From contig NZ_CP116341.1 in the NCBI RefSeq assembly GCF_033304595.1, positions 1,345,001 to 1,409,000 on the forward strand: 64,000 nt of DNA, in the 5' to 3' direction. Made by a program: the position numbers and the translations under genes. The stretch comes from Sporosarcina jeotgali. Its GTDB lineage: Bacteria; Bacillota; Bacilli; Bacillales_A; Planococcaceae. Below the pieces are notes generated by a model. It was given only the letters and a program-made list of their open reading frames with translations, was not told the DNA's origin and ran no database searches. Positions 28,491-37,979 of the stretch are shown piece by piece. Each line of letters begins with the position of its first letter. Within the stretch, counting starts at the first letter, position 1.

Positions 28491-28545
28491 TAGACACACC
28501 AACCCCCTCGGCCATATTAAGAAATGGACGTGGGGGTTGTCTTTT
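28491..28545 (+). terminator. Terminator of the bkd operon
   Basis: AACCCCC (28501-28507) pairs with GGGGGTT (28532-28538), extended by flanking AGACA/TGTCT, with a long loop and a T-rich tail. Confidence 0.82.
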
Positions 28546-28604
28546 CAAAAAGGATCCATTTCAGGTACACTATGAGGTAACAGTTATACAGGGAGGGATT
28601 TTAA

Positions 28605-30275
28605 ATGAGCAGCTCTGACATACATAACATGATGCAACAGCGATTTGAACTTCCAGATTGGAACGAATGGGAAGAAGCAGCAGAGAGATCATTGAAAGGG
28701 AAGACCGTAGACTCCCTTAAAACAATGACGGCAGAAGGAATCACACTTCATCCGTTATATTCAGCACCCGCCGAGTCAAATGAAAATATACGTCCGAGTC
28801 AAAGGAAATGGATAAGCGCGCAGCCCGCGGCTGGACGTACAGGCTCTGAGTGGATTGCTTCAATGTCTGAAAGTCTTGAAAAGGGAAATGAAGCGCTTTA
28901 TATAGAAGGCAGAACGTCGATTGAATGGGACGATGCTTCCTTACATGCTCTTGCTGAACTAATGAAACAGCATCCAATAGCCTTCATGCACATTGACCCG
29001 CAAGATCATTTGCTTGAAGTATTTGAGATGATTCCGCCTCATGAACGTAAAAAGGTGACAGGTCTTTTGATGGCTTCTGAATTTGAGCTGACTTTAGGAT
29101 ATGAGCAAATCAGAACAATCGGTATTGATTTGGAACCTCTTCATATGGATGGAGCCGATAGTGTTACTGAGCTTGCAATTGCATTAACAGAAGCAGCAGA
29201 TCACGCAGCGAAAGCGCCTTCCTTTGATCAATTTAGGGAAAATGTCTTTTTCAGATTTCCTGCAGACACCCACTTCTTTATGGAAATCTCAAAATTTAGA
29301 GCCTTCCGTACCTTATGGCAATTGTTCAGCAGTGCATACGGTGAAAGCGAGTTAACTTCCGTGCCTTTGATTGGAGTAACTTCACTTCGATCATTTTCTA
29401 AAATAGATCCTTATGTGAACTTGCTAAGGGCGGGAAATAGCGCATTTTCCGCAGTGTTAGGCGGAGCGGACTGGCTGACGGTTTATCCCTATAACGAGTT
29501 GACGGGAAATTCAGCACAATCGCTCAGATACGCTCGAAATGTACAACTCATTATCCGAGAAGAAACACATGCTGACAAAGTCATCGATCCCGGCGGCGGT
29601 TCGTATTTCATTGAACAGCTAACAGAAGAACTTGTTCAAAAAGCATGGGAACGATTCCTGGAGATTGAGGAAAGCGGCGGCAGAGAGGTCTTCTTGCAGT
29701 CTGGTAAGTTGCAACAGCTTGCTGATGAACGAAAAACTGATGCTGCAACTGGAGTCACTTCTTTGATAGGAACAAGTGTCTATGCAAATCCGGAGAATCA
29801 TAATGCAGCCGATAATGCTTTTAGAATCGAAACATCGCGTCCAGCTTATCCATTTGAGGAACTGCGTAAAAAGGCAGCTGAAGGGCCGATTGATATTCGA
29901 CTGCTTGTTTTCGGAAGCTTGAAATCGTATAAACCCCGGGCCGATTTTGCAACAGGATTTTTGGCAGCTGGCGGGTTAACTGCCCTGCATAGTCCAGCGT
30001 TTTCAGATGCCGCGTCTGCAATTGAATGGCTATGTGTTGAGAAACCAGACTATGCAATTGTCTGTGCTGCTCCAGATATGACGGAACAGGTTACTCCAGA
30101 CCTAATTGCGAATAAGCCTGCAAGTCTGCTATTGGATGTTGCTGGGCGTGTCAGTGAAGAGCTAACGAGCGAATGGCTGTCCAGGGGACTAAATGGGTTT
30201 GTGTACAACGGACAAAATCGTATAGAGAAGATTACTCAAATCCTCAATCGCTGTAAAGGAGGTGCAGAAGCATGA
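28605..30275 (+). CDS. mutA: Methylmalonyl-CoA mutase small (beta) subunit
   Basis: This 556-residue subunit is homologous to MutB but has no cobalamin-binding DxHxxG motif in its C-terminal domain. That is normal for the non-catalytic partner of heterodimeric methylmalonyl-CoA mutases. The barrel region keeps homologous segments such as [21 protein letters not shown] and [19 protein letters not shown]. The ribosome site is GGGAGGGATTTTAA. Its 3' end overlaps mutB by 4 nt. The enzyme pair isomerises methylmalonyl-CoA to succinyl-CoA. Confidence 0.94.
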   Translation: MSSSDIHNMMQQRFELPDWNEWEEAAERSLKGKTVDSLKTMTAEGITLHPLYSAPAESNENIRPSQRKWISAQPAAGRTGSEWIASMSESLEKGNEALYIEGRTSIEWDDASLHALAELMKQHPIAFMHIDPQDHLLEVFEMIPPHERKKVTGLLMASEFELTLGYEQIRTIGIDLEPLHMDGADSVTELAIALTEAADHAAKAPSFDQFRENVFFRFPADTHFFMEISKFRAFRTLWQLFSSAYGESELTSVPLIGVTSLRSFSKIDPYVNLLRAGNSAFSAVLGGADWLTVYPYNELTGNSAQSLRYARNVQLIIREETHADKVIDPGGGSYFIEQLTEELVQKAWERFLEIEESGGREVFLQSGKLQQLADERKTDAATGVTSLIGTSVYANPENHNAADNAFRIETSRPAYPFEELRKKAAEGPIDIRLLVFGSLKSYKPRADFATGFLAAGGLTALHSPAFSDAASAIEWLCVEKPDYAIVCAAPDMTEQVTPDLIANKPASLLLDVAGRVSEELTSEWLSRGLNGFVYNGQNRIEKITQILNRCKGGAEA

Positions 30276-32431
30276 AAAAGCCTGATTTTAGCAAAGTGGA
30301 TATTAAGCAAGTGATTCAGAACACGGGATCTAGTCAGAACGATGTCACGGAACCTTTCCTAACAAATGAAGGGATTCTAGTTAAACCTCACTATACTTCT
30401 GAGGATAGTGAAGGACTTGATCACTTGGGGGATTTTCCGGGAATCGCACCGAATACAAGAGGACCGTATCCGACTATGTATGTCGCGCGCCCATGGACTG
30501 TCCGCCAATATGCCGGGTTTTCAACTGCTGAAGAAAGTAATGCGTTTTACCGAAGGAATCTTGCGATGGGTCAAAAAGGGTTATCCGTGGCTTTCGATTT
30601 GGCGACACATCGAGGTTATGATTCCGATCATCCGCGTGTAACGGGAGATGTAGGAAAAGCAGGAGTTGCGATCGATTCAGTTGAAGATATGAAAATCCTA
30701 TTTGATGGAATTCCTTTAGACCAGATGTCCGTATCGATGACGATGAACGGTGCAGTCTTGCCGATTATGGCATTTTACATTGTTGCTGCGGAAGAACAAG
30801 GGGTACCTCCAGAGCAACTTGCAGGTACCATTCAAAATGATATTTTAAAAGAATACATGGTGCGCAATACGTATATTTTCCCTCCAGAAATGTCGATGCG
30901 CATCATTGCTGATATTTTTGACTATACCTCAAAGAATATGCCGAAGTTCAACTCGATTTCGATTTCTGGTTATCACATGCAAGAAGCGGGTGCAACGGCT
31001 GATATTGAACTGGCCTATACGCTTGCTGACGGTTTGGAATATGTGCGAACAGGGTTGAAAGCCGGCATAGACATTGACTCATTTGCTCCGCGGTTGTCGT
31101 TCTTCTGGGCAATCGGCATGAATTATTTCATGGAGATTGCCAAGATGCGGGCAGCACGGATTATTTGGGCAAAAATGATGAAAACGTTCGAACCGGAAAA
31201 CTCAAAGTCTTTGGCACTTAGAACTCACTCACAGACTTCAGGCTGGAGTTTAACTGAACAAGATCCTTTCAACAATGTAACACGTACATTAATTGAAGCG
31301 AATGCGGCTGCAATGGGTCATACCCAATCGCTGCACACGAATGCTCTCGATGAAGCGATTGCACTGCCTACAGATTTTTCTGCACGAATTGCAAGGAATA
31401 CTCAGCTGTTTTTGCAAGAAGAAACGATGATGACGAAAACAATTGACCCATGGGGAGGCTCCTATTACGTGGAGTCCCTTACCAATGAGCTCGTTGACAA
31501 AGCTTGGGAATTAATCGAAGAAATTGAAGAACTTGGAGGGATGGCAAAAGCGATTGAAACCGGGCTTCCGAAAATGAAAATCGAAGAGGCCGCTGCCAAA
31601 CGACAAGCGAAAATCGATTCGAAAAGTGAAACAATAGTAGGTGTGAATAAATATCGTTTAGACCAGGAAGAACCAATTGATATTTTAGATATCGATAATA
31701 CGTTAGTCCGTCAAAAACAAATCGATCGAATTCATCGAATGAAGGAAGAACGTGATGATCAGTTGGTTGCACAATCCCTTGCGCAGCTCACTCAAAGTGC
31801 AAAAGAAGGAACTGGTAACTTACTTGCGCTTGCAGTAGATGCAGCTAGAGCGCGCGCTACAATTGGCGAAATCTCTGATGCAGTAGAAGTGGTGTCTGGC
31901 AGACATAAAGCGGTCATTCGTTCTGTCAGCGGTGTGTACAGTCAAAATTTCTCCAACTCAGAAGAAATTGATGAAGTGAAATCAATGACAGATGAGTTTT
32001 TGGAAAACGAAGGGCGGCGTCCGAGGATTCTTGTCGCTAAAATGGGCCAAGACGGCCATGACCGCGGTGCGAAAGTCATCGCATCTTCGTTTGCGGATCT
32101 AGGTTTCGATGTAGATATCGGACCGCTTTTCCAAACGCCAGAAGAAACAGCGCTGCAAGCTGCGGAAAACGATGTCCATGTCATAGGGGTCAGTTCGCTC
32201 GCTGCTGGACACAAAACGCTAGTACCGGCACTCCGCGCTGAATTAGCAAAAATAGGAAGACCTGATATTCTTGTCATTGTCGGAGGGGTTATCCCTGCAC
32301 AAGATTACGAATTTCTCAGGGAAAATGGGGCCGCTGCAATATTCGGTCCGGGTACCGTCATTCCGGTAGCTGCCCAAAAAGTAATTGAAGAGATCTATCG
32401 CCAACTAGGATATGAGGAAGTGATGGAGTGA
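30272..32431 (+). CDS. mutB: Methylmalonyl-CoA mutase large (alpha, catalytic) subunit
   Basis: This 719-residue adenosylcobalamin-dependent catalytic subunit has a TIM-barrel domain ([36 protein letters not shown]) followed by a C-terminal B12-binding domain with DGHDRG (D594, H596 as lower cobalt ligand), GVSSLAAGH and VGGVIPAQD. The arrangement mutA-mutB-meaB is canonical. With the epimerase at 34.3 kb and the PCC-type subunit at 34.7 kb it forms the propionyl-CoA to succinyl-CoA pathway. The upstream bkd operon provides propionyl-CoA from Val and Ile. Confidence 0.97.
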   Translation: MKKPDFSKVDIKQVIQNTGSSQNDVTEPFLTNEGILVKPHYTSEDSEGLDHLGDFPGIAPNTRGPYPTMYVARPWTVRQYAGFSTAEESNAFYRRNLAMGQKGLSVAFDLATHRGYDSDHPRVTGDVGKAGVAIDSVEDMKILFDGIPLDQMSVSMTMNGAVLPIMAFYIVAAEEQGVPPEQLAGTIQNDILKEYMVRNTYIFPPEMSMRIIADIFDYTSKNMPKFNSISISGYHMQEAGATADIELAYTLADGLEYVRTGLKAGIDIDSFAPRLSFFWAIGMNYFMEIAKMRAARIIWAKMMKTFEPENSKSLALRTHSQTSGWSLTEQDPFNNVTRTLIEANAAAMGHTQSLHTNALDEAIALPTDFSARIARNTQLFLQEETMMTKTIDPWGGSYYVESLTNELVDKAWELIEEIEELGGMAKAIETGLPKMKIEEAAAKRQAKIDSKSETIVGVNKYRLDQEEPIDILDIDNTLVRQKQIDRIHRMKEERDDQLVAQSLAQLTQSAKEGTGNLLALAVDAARARATIGEISDAVEVVSGRHKAVIRSVSGVYSQNFSNSEEIDEVKSMTDEFLENEGRRPRILVAKMGQDGHDRGAKVIASSFADLGFDVDIGPLFQTPEETALQAAENDVHVIGVSSLAAGHKTLVPALRAELAKIGRPDILVIVGGVIPAQDYEFLRENGAAAIFGPGTVIPVAAQKVIEEIYRQLGYEEVME

Positions 32432-33522
32432 ACCGGCGTGATGAGGATATGCGGGAAGAGAGCGCACTCAACGTTATGGAAGGTCTGCATTCGTCTCATG
32501 ATGGCATGAAGTCTGTAAAAAGAAGAAAGTTTAAAAGAAACAAACCGCCGATCGATATGAATGAGCTCGCGCGGGGAATTGCGGAAGGCTCTCGGCTTAG
32601 TCTGGCAAAAGGAATTACTCTTCTTGAAAGTGTCGCCCTTCATGACAAACCGGCTGGTCAAGAATTGCTTCGTACGCTGCTGCCTAAAACCGGAAAAAGC
32701 ATACGGATCGGAGTTACTGGAGTCCCAGGAGCGGGGAAAAGCACTTTTATCGAAGCGTTCGGACTTATGCTGACAAAGGCTGGCCATAAAGTAGCTGTTC
32801 TTGCAGTCGATCCAAGCTCATCCATTACGGGGGGAAGTATTCTAGGTGACAAAACTCGGATGGAATTGCTGGCACGCGATCCTCAAGCTTTCATCAGACC
32901 ATCACCAACCGCCGGAACGCTCGGCGGGGTTCACCGAAAAACACGGGAAACGATGCTGCTATGCGAAGCTGCGGGCTATGACGTCATTCTGGCAGAAACT
33001 GTGGGTGTTGGTCAATCCGAAACTGCGGTTAGGGAAATGACGGATTTCTTCTTACTTCTTGCATTAACAGGAGCCGGAGATGAACTGCAAGGGATGAAAA
33101 AGGGAATTATGGAACTTGCGGATGGCATCATAGTCCATAAAGCGGATGGTGAAAACGAACGGCTTGCGAAGAAAACAGTGAGGGATTATCGCCAGCTTGC
33201 GCATTTTCTTCAACCTGCATCTCCTGGTTGGACAACGCGGGCACTGGCAGTATCTTCCATAAAGGAAACCGGATTGGCTGATACTTGGGAGATGATTCAA
33301 GAGTTTAGAACCGTAATGGAGAAGTCGAACTATTGGACAGACAGACGCCAATCCCAGACACGCAGCTGGTTCTATTCAATGATCAATGATCACTTGATTG
33401 ATTCGTTCTACGAAGAACCAGGACGCAAGCAGGAAGTGTCAGAGTTGGAAAAAAAGTTATTAAGTGATCAGATAACAGTTGCTGGAGCAGTTAAGCAGCT
33501 ATTCGACAAGCAGAAGGATTAA
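32428..33522 (+). CDS. meaB: MeaB-family GTPase, methylmalonyl-CoA mutase chaperone
   Basis: This 364-residue G3E P-loop GTPase loads adenosylcobalamin and protects methylmalonyl-CoA mutase from inactivation. Walker A GVPGAGKS lies at about residues 98-105, switch regions include [20 protein letters not shown], and a base-recognition segment follows [10 protein letters not shown]. The first ~40 residues are Arg/Lys-rich and variable. GTG 32428 overlaps the mutB stop; other starts further in are possible. Confidence 0.93.
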   Translation: MNRRDEDMREESALNVMEGLHSSHDGMKSVKRRKFKRNKPPIDMNELARGIAEGSRLSLAKGITLLESVALHDKPAGQELLRTLLPKTGKSIRIGVTGVPGAGKSTFIEAFGLMLTKAGHKVAVLAVDPSSSITGGSILGDKTRMELLARDPQAFIRPSPTAGTLGGVHRKTRETMLLCEAAGYDVILAETVGVGQSETAVREMTDFFLLLALTGAGDELQGMKKGIMELADGIIVHKADGENERLAKKTVRDYRQLAHFLQPASPGWTTRALAVSSIKETGLADTWEMIQEFRTVMEKSNYWTDRRQSQTRSWFYSMINDHLIDSFYEEPGRKQEVSELEKKLLSDQITVAGAVKQLFDKQKD

Positions 33523-33629
33523 TTGGGAACTCCGTATTGTTGAATAATCCGGTCAAATTGCTGAACTGTTTTCATTGAACTCGTAAACTGGTATGATGGA
33601 TGTATTATGCATCAGAGGGGGACAACTAT

Positions 33630-34070
33630 ATGTCAATGGATTTTAATTTTTATATGGATGATATAACAAGCCAAGCTCGCGGGGAAATGGAAGCTGGCGG
33701 CTATGAGCAGTTGAAAACAGCGGAGGACGTGGAAAATGCGTTCAAACGTGAAGGTACAACTCTTGTCATGGTGAATTCTGTATGTGGATGTGCAGGCGGT
33801 ATCGCACGCCCGGCAGCACTTCATGCAATTCATTTTGATAAGCGTCCAGATCATTTGGTTACAGTATTTGCAGGACAAGACAAAGAAGCGACTGCTCAAG
33901 CACGCATGCACTTTGGAGATTACCATTTGCCATCATCACCTTCATTCGTTCTCATGAAAAACGGTGAAATGGTTGCTGAAGTCGGTCGTCATGAAATTGA
34001 AGGCCACGATCCAATGTCTGTTGTAACGAACTTACAAGATCAGTTTGATCAGCATTGCGAAGAACTATAA
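33630..34070 (+). CDS. brxB: Bacilliredoxin BrxA/BrxB family (YqiW-like)
   Basis: This 146-residue UPF0403/DUF1094 thioredoxin-fold protein has the Cys-Gly-Cys redox motif (C52-G53-C54) in [16 protein letters not shown]. Bacilliredoxins remove bacillithiol from S-bacillithiolated proteins after oxidative stress. ATG 33630 is supported by GAGGGGGAC. A perfect terminator follows. Position between meaB and the epimerase is unrelated in function; it is convergent with prli42. Confidence 0.93.
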   Translation: MSMDFNFYMDDITSQARGEMEAGGYEQLKTAEDVENAFKREGTTLVMVNSVCGCAGGIARPAALHAIHFDKRPDHLVTVFAGQDKEATAQARMHFGDYHLPSSPSFVLMKNGEMVAEVGRHEIEGHDPMSVVTNLQDQFDQHCEEL

Positions 34071-34074
34071 AAAA

Positions 34075-34112
34075 CAGGCCGGCATCAGTCAAACTGATGC
34101 CGGCCTGCATTT
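34075..34112. terminator. Terminator between brxB and prli42
   Basis: CAGGCCGGCATCAGT (34075-34089) and its exact complement ACTGATGCCGGCCTG (34093-34107) around a 3-nt loop. Likely to act on both convergent genes. Confidence 0.95.
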
Positions 34113-34124
34113 TCGTGTCTTCTA

Positions 34125-34220
34125 TTAAAATAGTGTGCTGAGACCGAACAAGACACTGGAAGCAACCATGGCAGCAATCATAATAATGACGATTGTTTTT
34201 TGGACTTTTTTATTGCTCAT
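34125..34220 (-). CDS. prli42: Prli42-like stressosome-anchoring miniprotein
   Basis: This 31-codon gene on the reverse strand encodes M-S-N-K-K-V-Q-K, then one hydrophobic helix, ending in GLSTLF. Prli42 was described in Listeria as a conserved membrane miniprotein that tethers the stressosome (RsbR). The Lys-rich start, single transmembrane helix, length and C-terminal pattern agree. AAGGGG lies at proper distance upstream of the start. It is too short for usual gene callers. Family assignment is by resemblance to remembered Bacillales members, not by search. Confidence 0.75.
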   Translation of the reverse strand: MSNKKVQKTIVIIMIAAMVASSVLFGLSTLF

Positions 34221-34331
34221 GCGCAAAAACCCCTTAATTGGTTTGATACTTTTAGTTTAACAGAATCTGCAGATTTCTCAACTGGTGGCGCAATATTTTA
34301 GAAGCGGTTACAATAGAAGAGGGGTGTAATC

Positions 34332-34745
34332 TTGGAAAAAGTTGACCATATTGGTATTGCAGTAAAAAATCTTGATGATTCAATAGATTATTATATACAT
34401 ACACTTGGGTTAAAATTGTTAGGCGTAGAAAAAGTACCGCAACAGCATGTGACGGTGGCATTTTTAGATGCTGGTAATATTAAGCTCGAATTGCTTGAGC
34501 CGATCGGCAATGAAGGGGCCGTTGCAAGTTTCCTGGAAAAACGCGGGGAAGGGGTCCATCATATTGCTTTCGGTGTTCGGAATATTCGCCAGCGTATGGA
34601 GGAACTCCGGACAAGTGGTGTCCGGCTGCTGCAAGAAGAACCGAAAATAGGTGCAGGTGGAGCGGAAGTTGCATTCATGCACCCAAAATCTTCGTTTGGA
34701 GTTCTTTATGAACTATGTGCCAAGCGCTCATTGGGGGATGAGTAA
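34332..34745 (+). CDS. mce: Methylmalonyl-CoA epimerase
   Basis: This 137-residue VOC/glyoxalase-fold enzyme interconverts (S)- and (R)-methylmalonyl-CoA, supplying the stereoisomer used by MutAB. Expected metal ligands are seen in VDHIGIAVKNLD (His near residue 5), GVHHIAFGVRNI (second His) and the C-terminal VLYELC (Glu). TTG start after GAGGGGTG. The following carboxylase gene starts at its stop codon, so the two are coupled. Confidence 0.92.
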   Translation: MEKVDHIGIAVKNLDDSIDYYIHTLGLKLLGVEKVPQQHVTVAFLDAGNIKLELLEPIGNEGAVASFLEKRGEGVHHIAFGVRNIRQRMEELRTSGVRLLQEEPKIGAGGAEVAFMHPKSSFGVLYELCAKRSLGDE

Positions 34746-34746
34746 G

Positions 34747-36294
34747 GTGGATATTTACGATAAAATTAACGAACTTTACGATAGAAAACGTAAGATTGAA
34801 CTAGGCGGAGGCGATGAACGCATTGCACGCCAGCATGAAAAAGGAAAGTTAACTGCACGTGAACGGATTGATTTGCTAGTAGACAAAGGAACCTTTGTTG
34901 AATTGAACCCATTTGTTGTTCATCGTACTCGTGATTTTGGAATGGACAAAATGGAAGGTCCTGGTGATGGTGTAGTTACGGGGTATGGAAAAGTGAACGG
35001 CCGTGCCATTTATTTATTCTCTCAAGACTTCACAGTTTTCGGTGGAGCTCTTGGGGAAATGCATGCTATGAAAATCGCAAACGTCATGGATTTAGCTGCA
35101 AAAAATGGTGCTCCATTCATTGGACTTAATGATTCAGGCGGAGCCCGCATTCAAGAAGGGGTTGTCTCTCTGGATGGCTATGGCGAAATCTTCTATCGTA
35201 ACTCTATTTACTCAGGCGTCATACCGCAAATATCTGTCATTTTAGGACCGTGTGCAGGCGGAGCTGTCTATTCACCAGCGATTACAGATTTCGTTTTCAT
35301 GACCGATGATACGAGCCAAATGTTCATCACAGGACCGAAAGTCATTGAAACAGTCACTGGAGAAAAAATTTCATCTGAAGACCTGGGCGGCTCAAAAGTG
35401 CATAACTCAATTAGCGGTAACGCACACTTCCGAGGAGCGGATGAGCAGACAGTACTTCAAGAAGTTCGCCGTCTATTAACATACTTGCCTCAAAATAATG
35501 AAGAGAAAACACCGGTACAGCCATTGTCTGATCAAGATGATTACCGTCCAGACTTAGCGGATGTCGTACCATTTGAAACCATCAGACCGTATGACGTTCG
35601 GAAAGTGATTGAGCAAATTGCGGATGCAGACTCATTCATGGAAGTTCAAAAAGAATTTGCGCGAAATGCAGTGGTAGGATTCGCTAGAATAAAGGGAGAA
35701 TCGGTAGGATTTGTTTGCAATCAGCCAAAAGTGATGGCGGGCGGACTTGATATTGATTCTTCGGATAAAATTTCGAGGTTCATTCGGACTTGTGATTCCT
35801 TTAACATTCCGCTGATTACGTTTGAAGATGTGACTGGATTCTTCCCAGGAGTTAAACAAGAGCATGGCGGCATTATCCGTCACGGTGCAAAAATCTTGTA
35901 TTCCTATTCGGAAGCAACAGTACCCAAAATCACAGTGATTTTGCGCAAAGCATTTGGCGGAGCGTACGTAGCACTTAATTCAAAAGCAATCGGTGCAGAT
36001 CTTGTGTTCGCCTGGCCGAATGCTGAAATTGCAGTAATGGGTGCTGAAGGTGCAGCGAACATTATCTTCGCACGCGATATAGCGGGAAGTGAAAACCCAG
36101 AAGCAACTCGAGCAGCTAAAATCGCGGAATATCGTGATAAGTTCTCGAATCCATATGCAGCGGCTGCAAACGGAATGGTCGATGATGTCATTGACCCCCG
36201 TGAAACGCGCATTAAACTAGTGCAAGCGCTAGATATGATGAGAAATAAGAAAGAACAGCGCCCTAAAAAGAAGCACGGCAATATGCCATTATAA
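34747..36294 (+). CDS. pccB: Propionyl-CoA carboxylase beta-type carboxyltransferase (YqjD-like)
   Basis: This protein of about 515 residues belongs to the biotin-dependent carboxyltransferase family. N- and C-terminal crotonase-like halves are visible (LNDSGGARIQEGVVSLDGYG and GPCAGGAVYSPAITDF; FEDVTGFFPGVKQEHGGII and KAFGGAYVALNSK). The context (mce, mutAB) indicates propionyl-CoA to methylmalonyl-CoA. GTG 34747 is favoured because GGGGGATGAG is correctly spaced. ATG 34738 is in frame but abuts the G-run. No biotin carboxylase/carrier subunit lies beside it, so AccC/AccB or a distant PccA must serve it. Confidence 0.92.
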   Translation: MDIYDKINELYDRKRKIELGGGDERIARQHEKGKLTARERIDLLVDKGTFVELNPFVVHRTRDFGMDKMEGPGDGVVTGYGKVNGRAIYLFSQDFTVFGGALGEMHAMKIANVMDLAAKNGAPFIGLNDSGGARIQEGVVSLDGYGEIFYRNSIYSGVIPQISVILGPCAGGAVYSPAITDFVFMTDDTSQMFITGPKVIETVTGEKISSEDLGGSKVHNSISGNAHFRGADEQTVLQEVRRLLTYLPQNNEEKTPVQPLSDQDDYRPDLADVVPFETIRPYDVRKVIEQIADADSFMEVQKEFARNAVVGFARIKGESVGFVCNQPKVMAGGLDIDSSDKISRFIRTCDSFNIPLITFEDVTGFFPGVKQEHGGIIRHGAKILYSYSEATVPKITVILRKAFGGAYVALNSKAIGADLVFAWPNAEIAVMGAEGAANIIFARDIAGSENPEATRAAKIAEYRDKFSNPYAAAANGMVDDVIDPRETRIKLVQALDMMRNKKEQRPKKKHGNMPL

Positions 36295-36307
36295 GAGGAG
36301 AGATACT

Positions 36308-37444
36308 ATGAATTACGAACGCATGCTGGACGAATTTTTTGAATTAGTAAAGATAGATTCTGAAACGCTGCACGAGGAACAGATTGTAGGCGTTTTGAAA
36401 GAAAAGATGGAGCAAATGGGCTTTGATGTTTTCGAAGATGACTCAAAAGTACGCACTGGCCATGGTGCCGGAAACTTAATTGCAACGATGAAAGGTACTG
36501 TTCCGGAAGCAGATCCAATTTACTTCACTTGTCATATGGATACCGTGACGCCTGGAGCAGGAATTGAACCCGTCTTAAAAGAAGATGGATATGTCTATTC
36601 TGCAGGAGAAACGATTCTAGGTGCAGACGACAAAGCGGGACTTGCTGCATTGTTTGAGATGATGCGGACGCTTAAAGAAAGCGGAGAAGCGCATGGTGAT
36701 CTGCAATTTATCATTACTGCCGGGGAAGAAAGCGGTCTAGTAGGTGCGCGGGAAATTGATAGAACGGTTATGCATGCAAAATACGGCTACGCAGTTGACA
36801 GTGATGGAAAAGTCGGAGGAATCGTCACAGCTGCTCCATATAATGCAAAATTGAAGACAATCATTCATGGACGGACAGCACACGCTGGAGTAGAACCTGA
36901 AAAAGGTGTTTCCGCGATTACGATTGCTGCAAAATCAGTTGCAGCCATGAAACTTGGAAGAATTGACTCAGAGACAACAGCGAACATCGGAATGTTTTCT
37001 GGCGGACAAGCAACGAATATTGTTTGTGATGAAGTTAACATCGTCTCAGAAGCTCGGTCCATCGATTATGAGAAGTTACAAGCTCAAACTGAACATATGG
37101 TAAAAGCGTTTGCCGAAACTGCTGAAAAAATGGGAGGTACGGCTGAGACGGAAGTGCGTCTTATGTCACCAGGGTTCCATTTTGACGAGAATGACGAAGT
37201 CGTTCAAGTAGCTTCGGAAGCAATTCGTGCGATCGGCCGTACACCGGAATTGAAGACGAGTGGCGGAGGCAGTGACGGTAATATCTTTAATGGACATGGC
37301 TTCCCTACAGTTACATTGTCTGTCGGTTATGAAGAAATCCACACTAAAAACGAGCGTATGCCTGTTGAAGAGCTCAACAAACTTGCGGAGTTACTGCTTG
37401 AAATTGTGCGTACCGTGACTAACCGCGGAAAGAAGGTTCAATAA
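36308..37444 (+). CDS. yqjE: M20-family peptidase, PepT-like (YqjE)
   Basis: This 378-residue zinc-dependent exopeptidase has the metal motifs FTCHMDTVTPG, ILGADDKAGLA (bridging Asp) and ITAGEESGLVGA (catalytic Glu), followed by a dimerisation domain (IHGRTAHAGVEPEKGVSAI) and a C-terminal metal His segment. The fold and length fit PepT-like tripeptidases, but substrate specificity cannot be set from sequence. It follows pccB by 13 nt with AAGAGGAGAGA upstream, as yqjD-yqjE do in B. subtilis. Confidence 0.9.
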   Translation: MNYERMLDEFFELVKIDSETLHEEQIVGVLKEKMEQMGFDVFEDDSKVRTGHGAGNLIATMKGTVPEADPIYFTCHMDTVTPGAGIEPVLKEDGYVYSAGETILGADDKAGLAALFEMMRTLKESGEAHGDLQFIITAGEESGLVGAREIDRTVMHAKYGYAVDSDGKVGGIVTAAPYNAKLKTIIHGRTAHAGVEPEKGVSAITIAAKSVAAMKLGRIDSETTANIGMFSGGQATNIVCDEVNIVSEARSIDYEKLQAQTEHMVKAFAETAEKMGGTAETEVRLMSPGFHFDENDEVVQVASEAIRAIGRTPELKTSGGGSDGNIFNGHGFPTVTLSVGYEEIHTKNERMPVEELNKLAELLLEIVRTVTNRGKKVQ

Positions 37445-37445
37445 T

Positions 37446-37922
37446 ATGGAAAACACGAAAGCGATAGTCGTTCGCTGCGGCAATGAAGAATATGCCATTC
37501 CAGTTGAACAAACGGTTTCCATTGAAGAATTGGAAAAAGTGAATCCGATTCCTCATTTACCGGAATACCTTCTTGGATTAATGAAAATACGAGGAGAGCT
37601 CGTTCCGATTTTGGATTTCCAGCAAATTTTATATGGCAACTCTGCAAAAGATGATCCAAATGCTAAAGTTGTGGTTGTCCAGACGGAAGGAGTCTACTTT
37701 GGCTTACTCGTGCTGGAAGCAAAAGAAATTCTTGATATTTCCGAGGATACGTTGACGTCAAAAGGGCTGATGGCTTATTCTAAAACCCCTTATTTCTCTT
37801 CAGTAGCTAATTTGGAAAATCGAGTCATTACAATGATTGATCCGACCATTCTTTCTGATACATTGGCAGGTATGGATGATATTACTGACTATGTGGATCA
37901 GCAAGTTTCAGAAAACGTGTAA
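37446..37922 (+). CDS. Single CheW-domain protein
   Basis: This 158-residue protein consists of one CheW-like domain with the expected cores (IVVRCGNEEYAIPVEQTVSI, LPEYLLGLMKIRGELVPILD, VVVVQTEGVYFGLLVLEAKE). CheW couples chemoreceptors to the CheA kinase. No receptor, kinase or other chemotaxis gene is nearby. It starts 2 nt after the peptidase gene and ends at a terminator, so it may be the last gene of the pccB-yqjE unit. It may be the main CheW or a second adaptor. Confidence 0.88.
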   Translation: MENTKAIVVRCGNEEYAIPVEQTVSIEELEKVNPIPHLPEYLLGLMKIRGELVPILDFQQILYGNSAKDDPNAKVVVVQTEGVYFGLLVLEAKEILDISEDTLTSKGLMAYSKTPYFSSVANLENRVITMIDPTILSDTLAGMDDITDYVDQQVSENV

Positions 37923-37927
37923 CTGTG

Positions 37928-37956
37928 AAAACCGGGGAGTACGCTGCCCGGTTTTT
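37928..37956 (+). terminator. Terminator after the CheW gene
   Basis: AAAACCGGG (37928-37936) pairs with CCCGGTTTT (37947-37955), followed by T residues. Confidence 0.88.
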
Positions 37957-37979
37957 TCTTGAAGGTGAGGGGAGAATAA

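Noticed and set aside
34651-34746. N-terminal extension of the pccB gene
   Set aside because: Overlaps mce in another frame and does not resemble carboxyltransferase N-termini.
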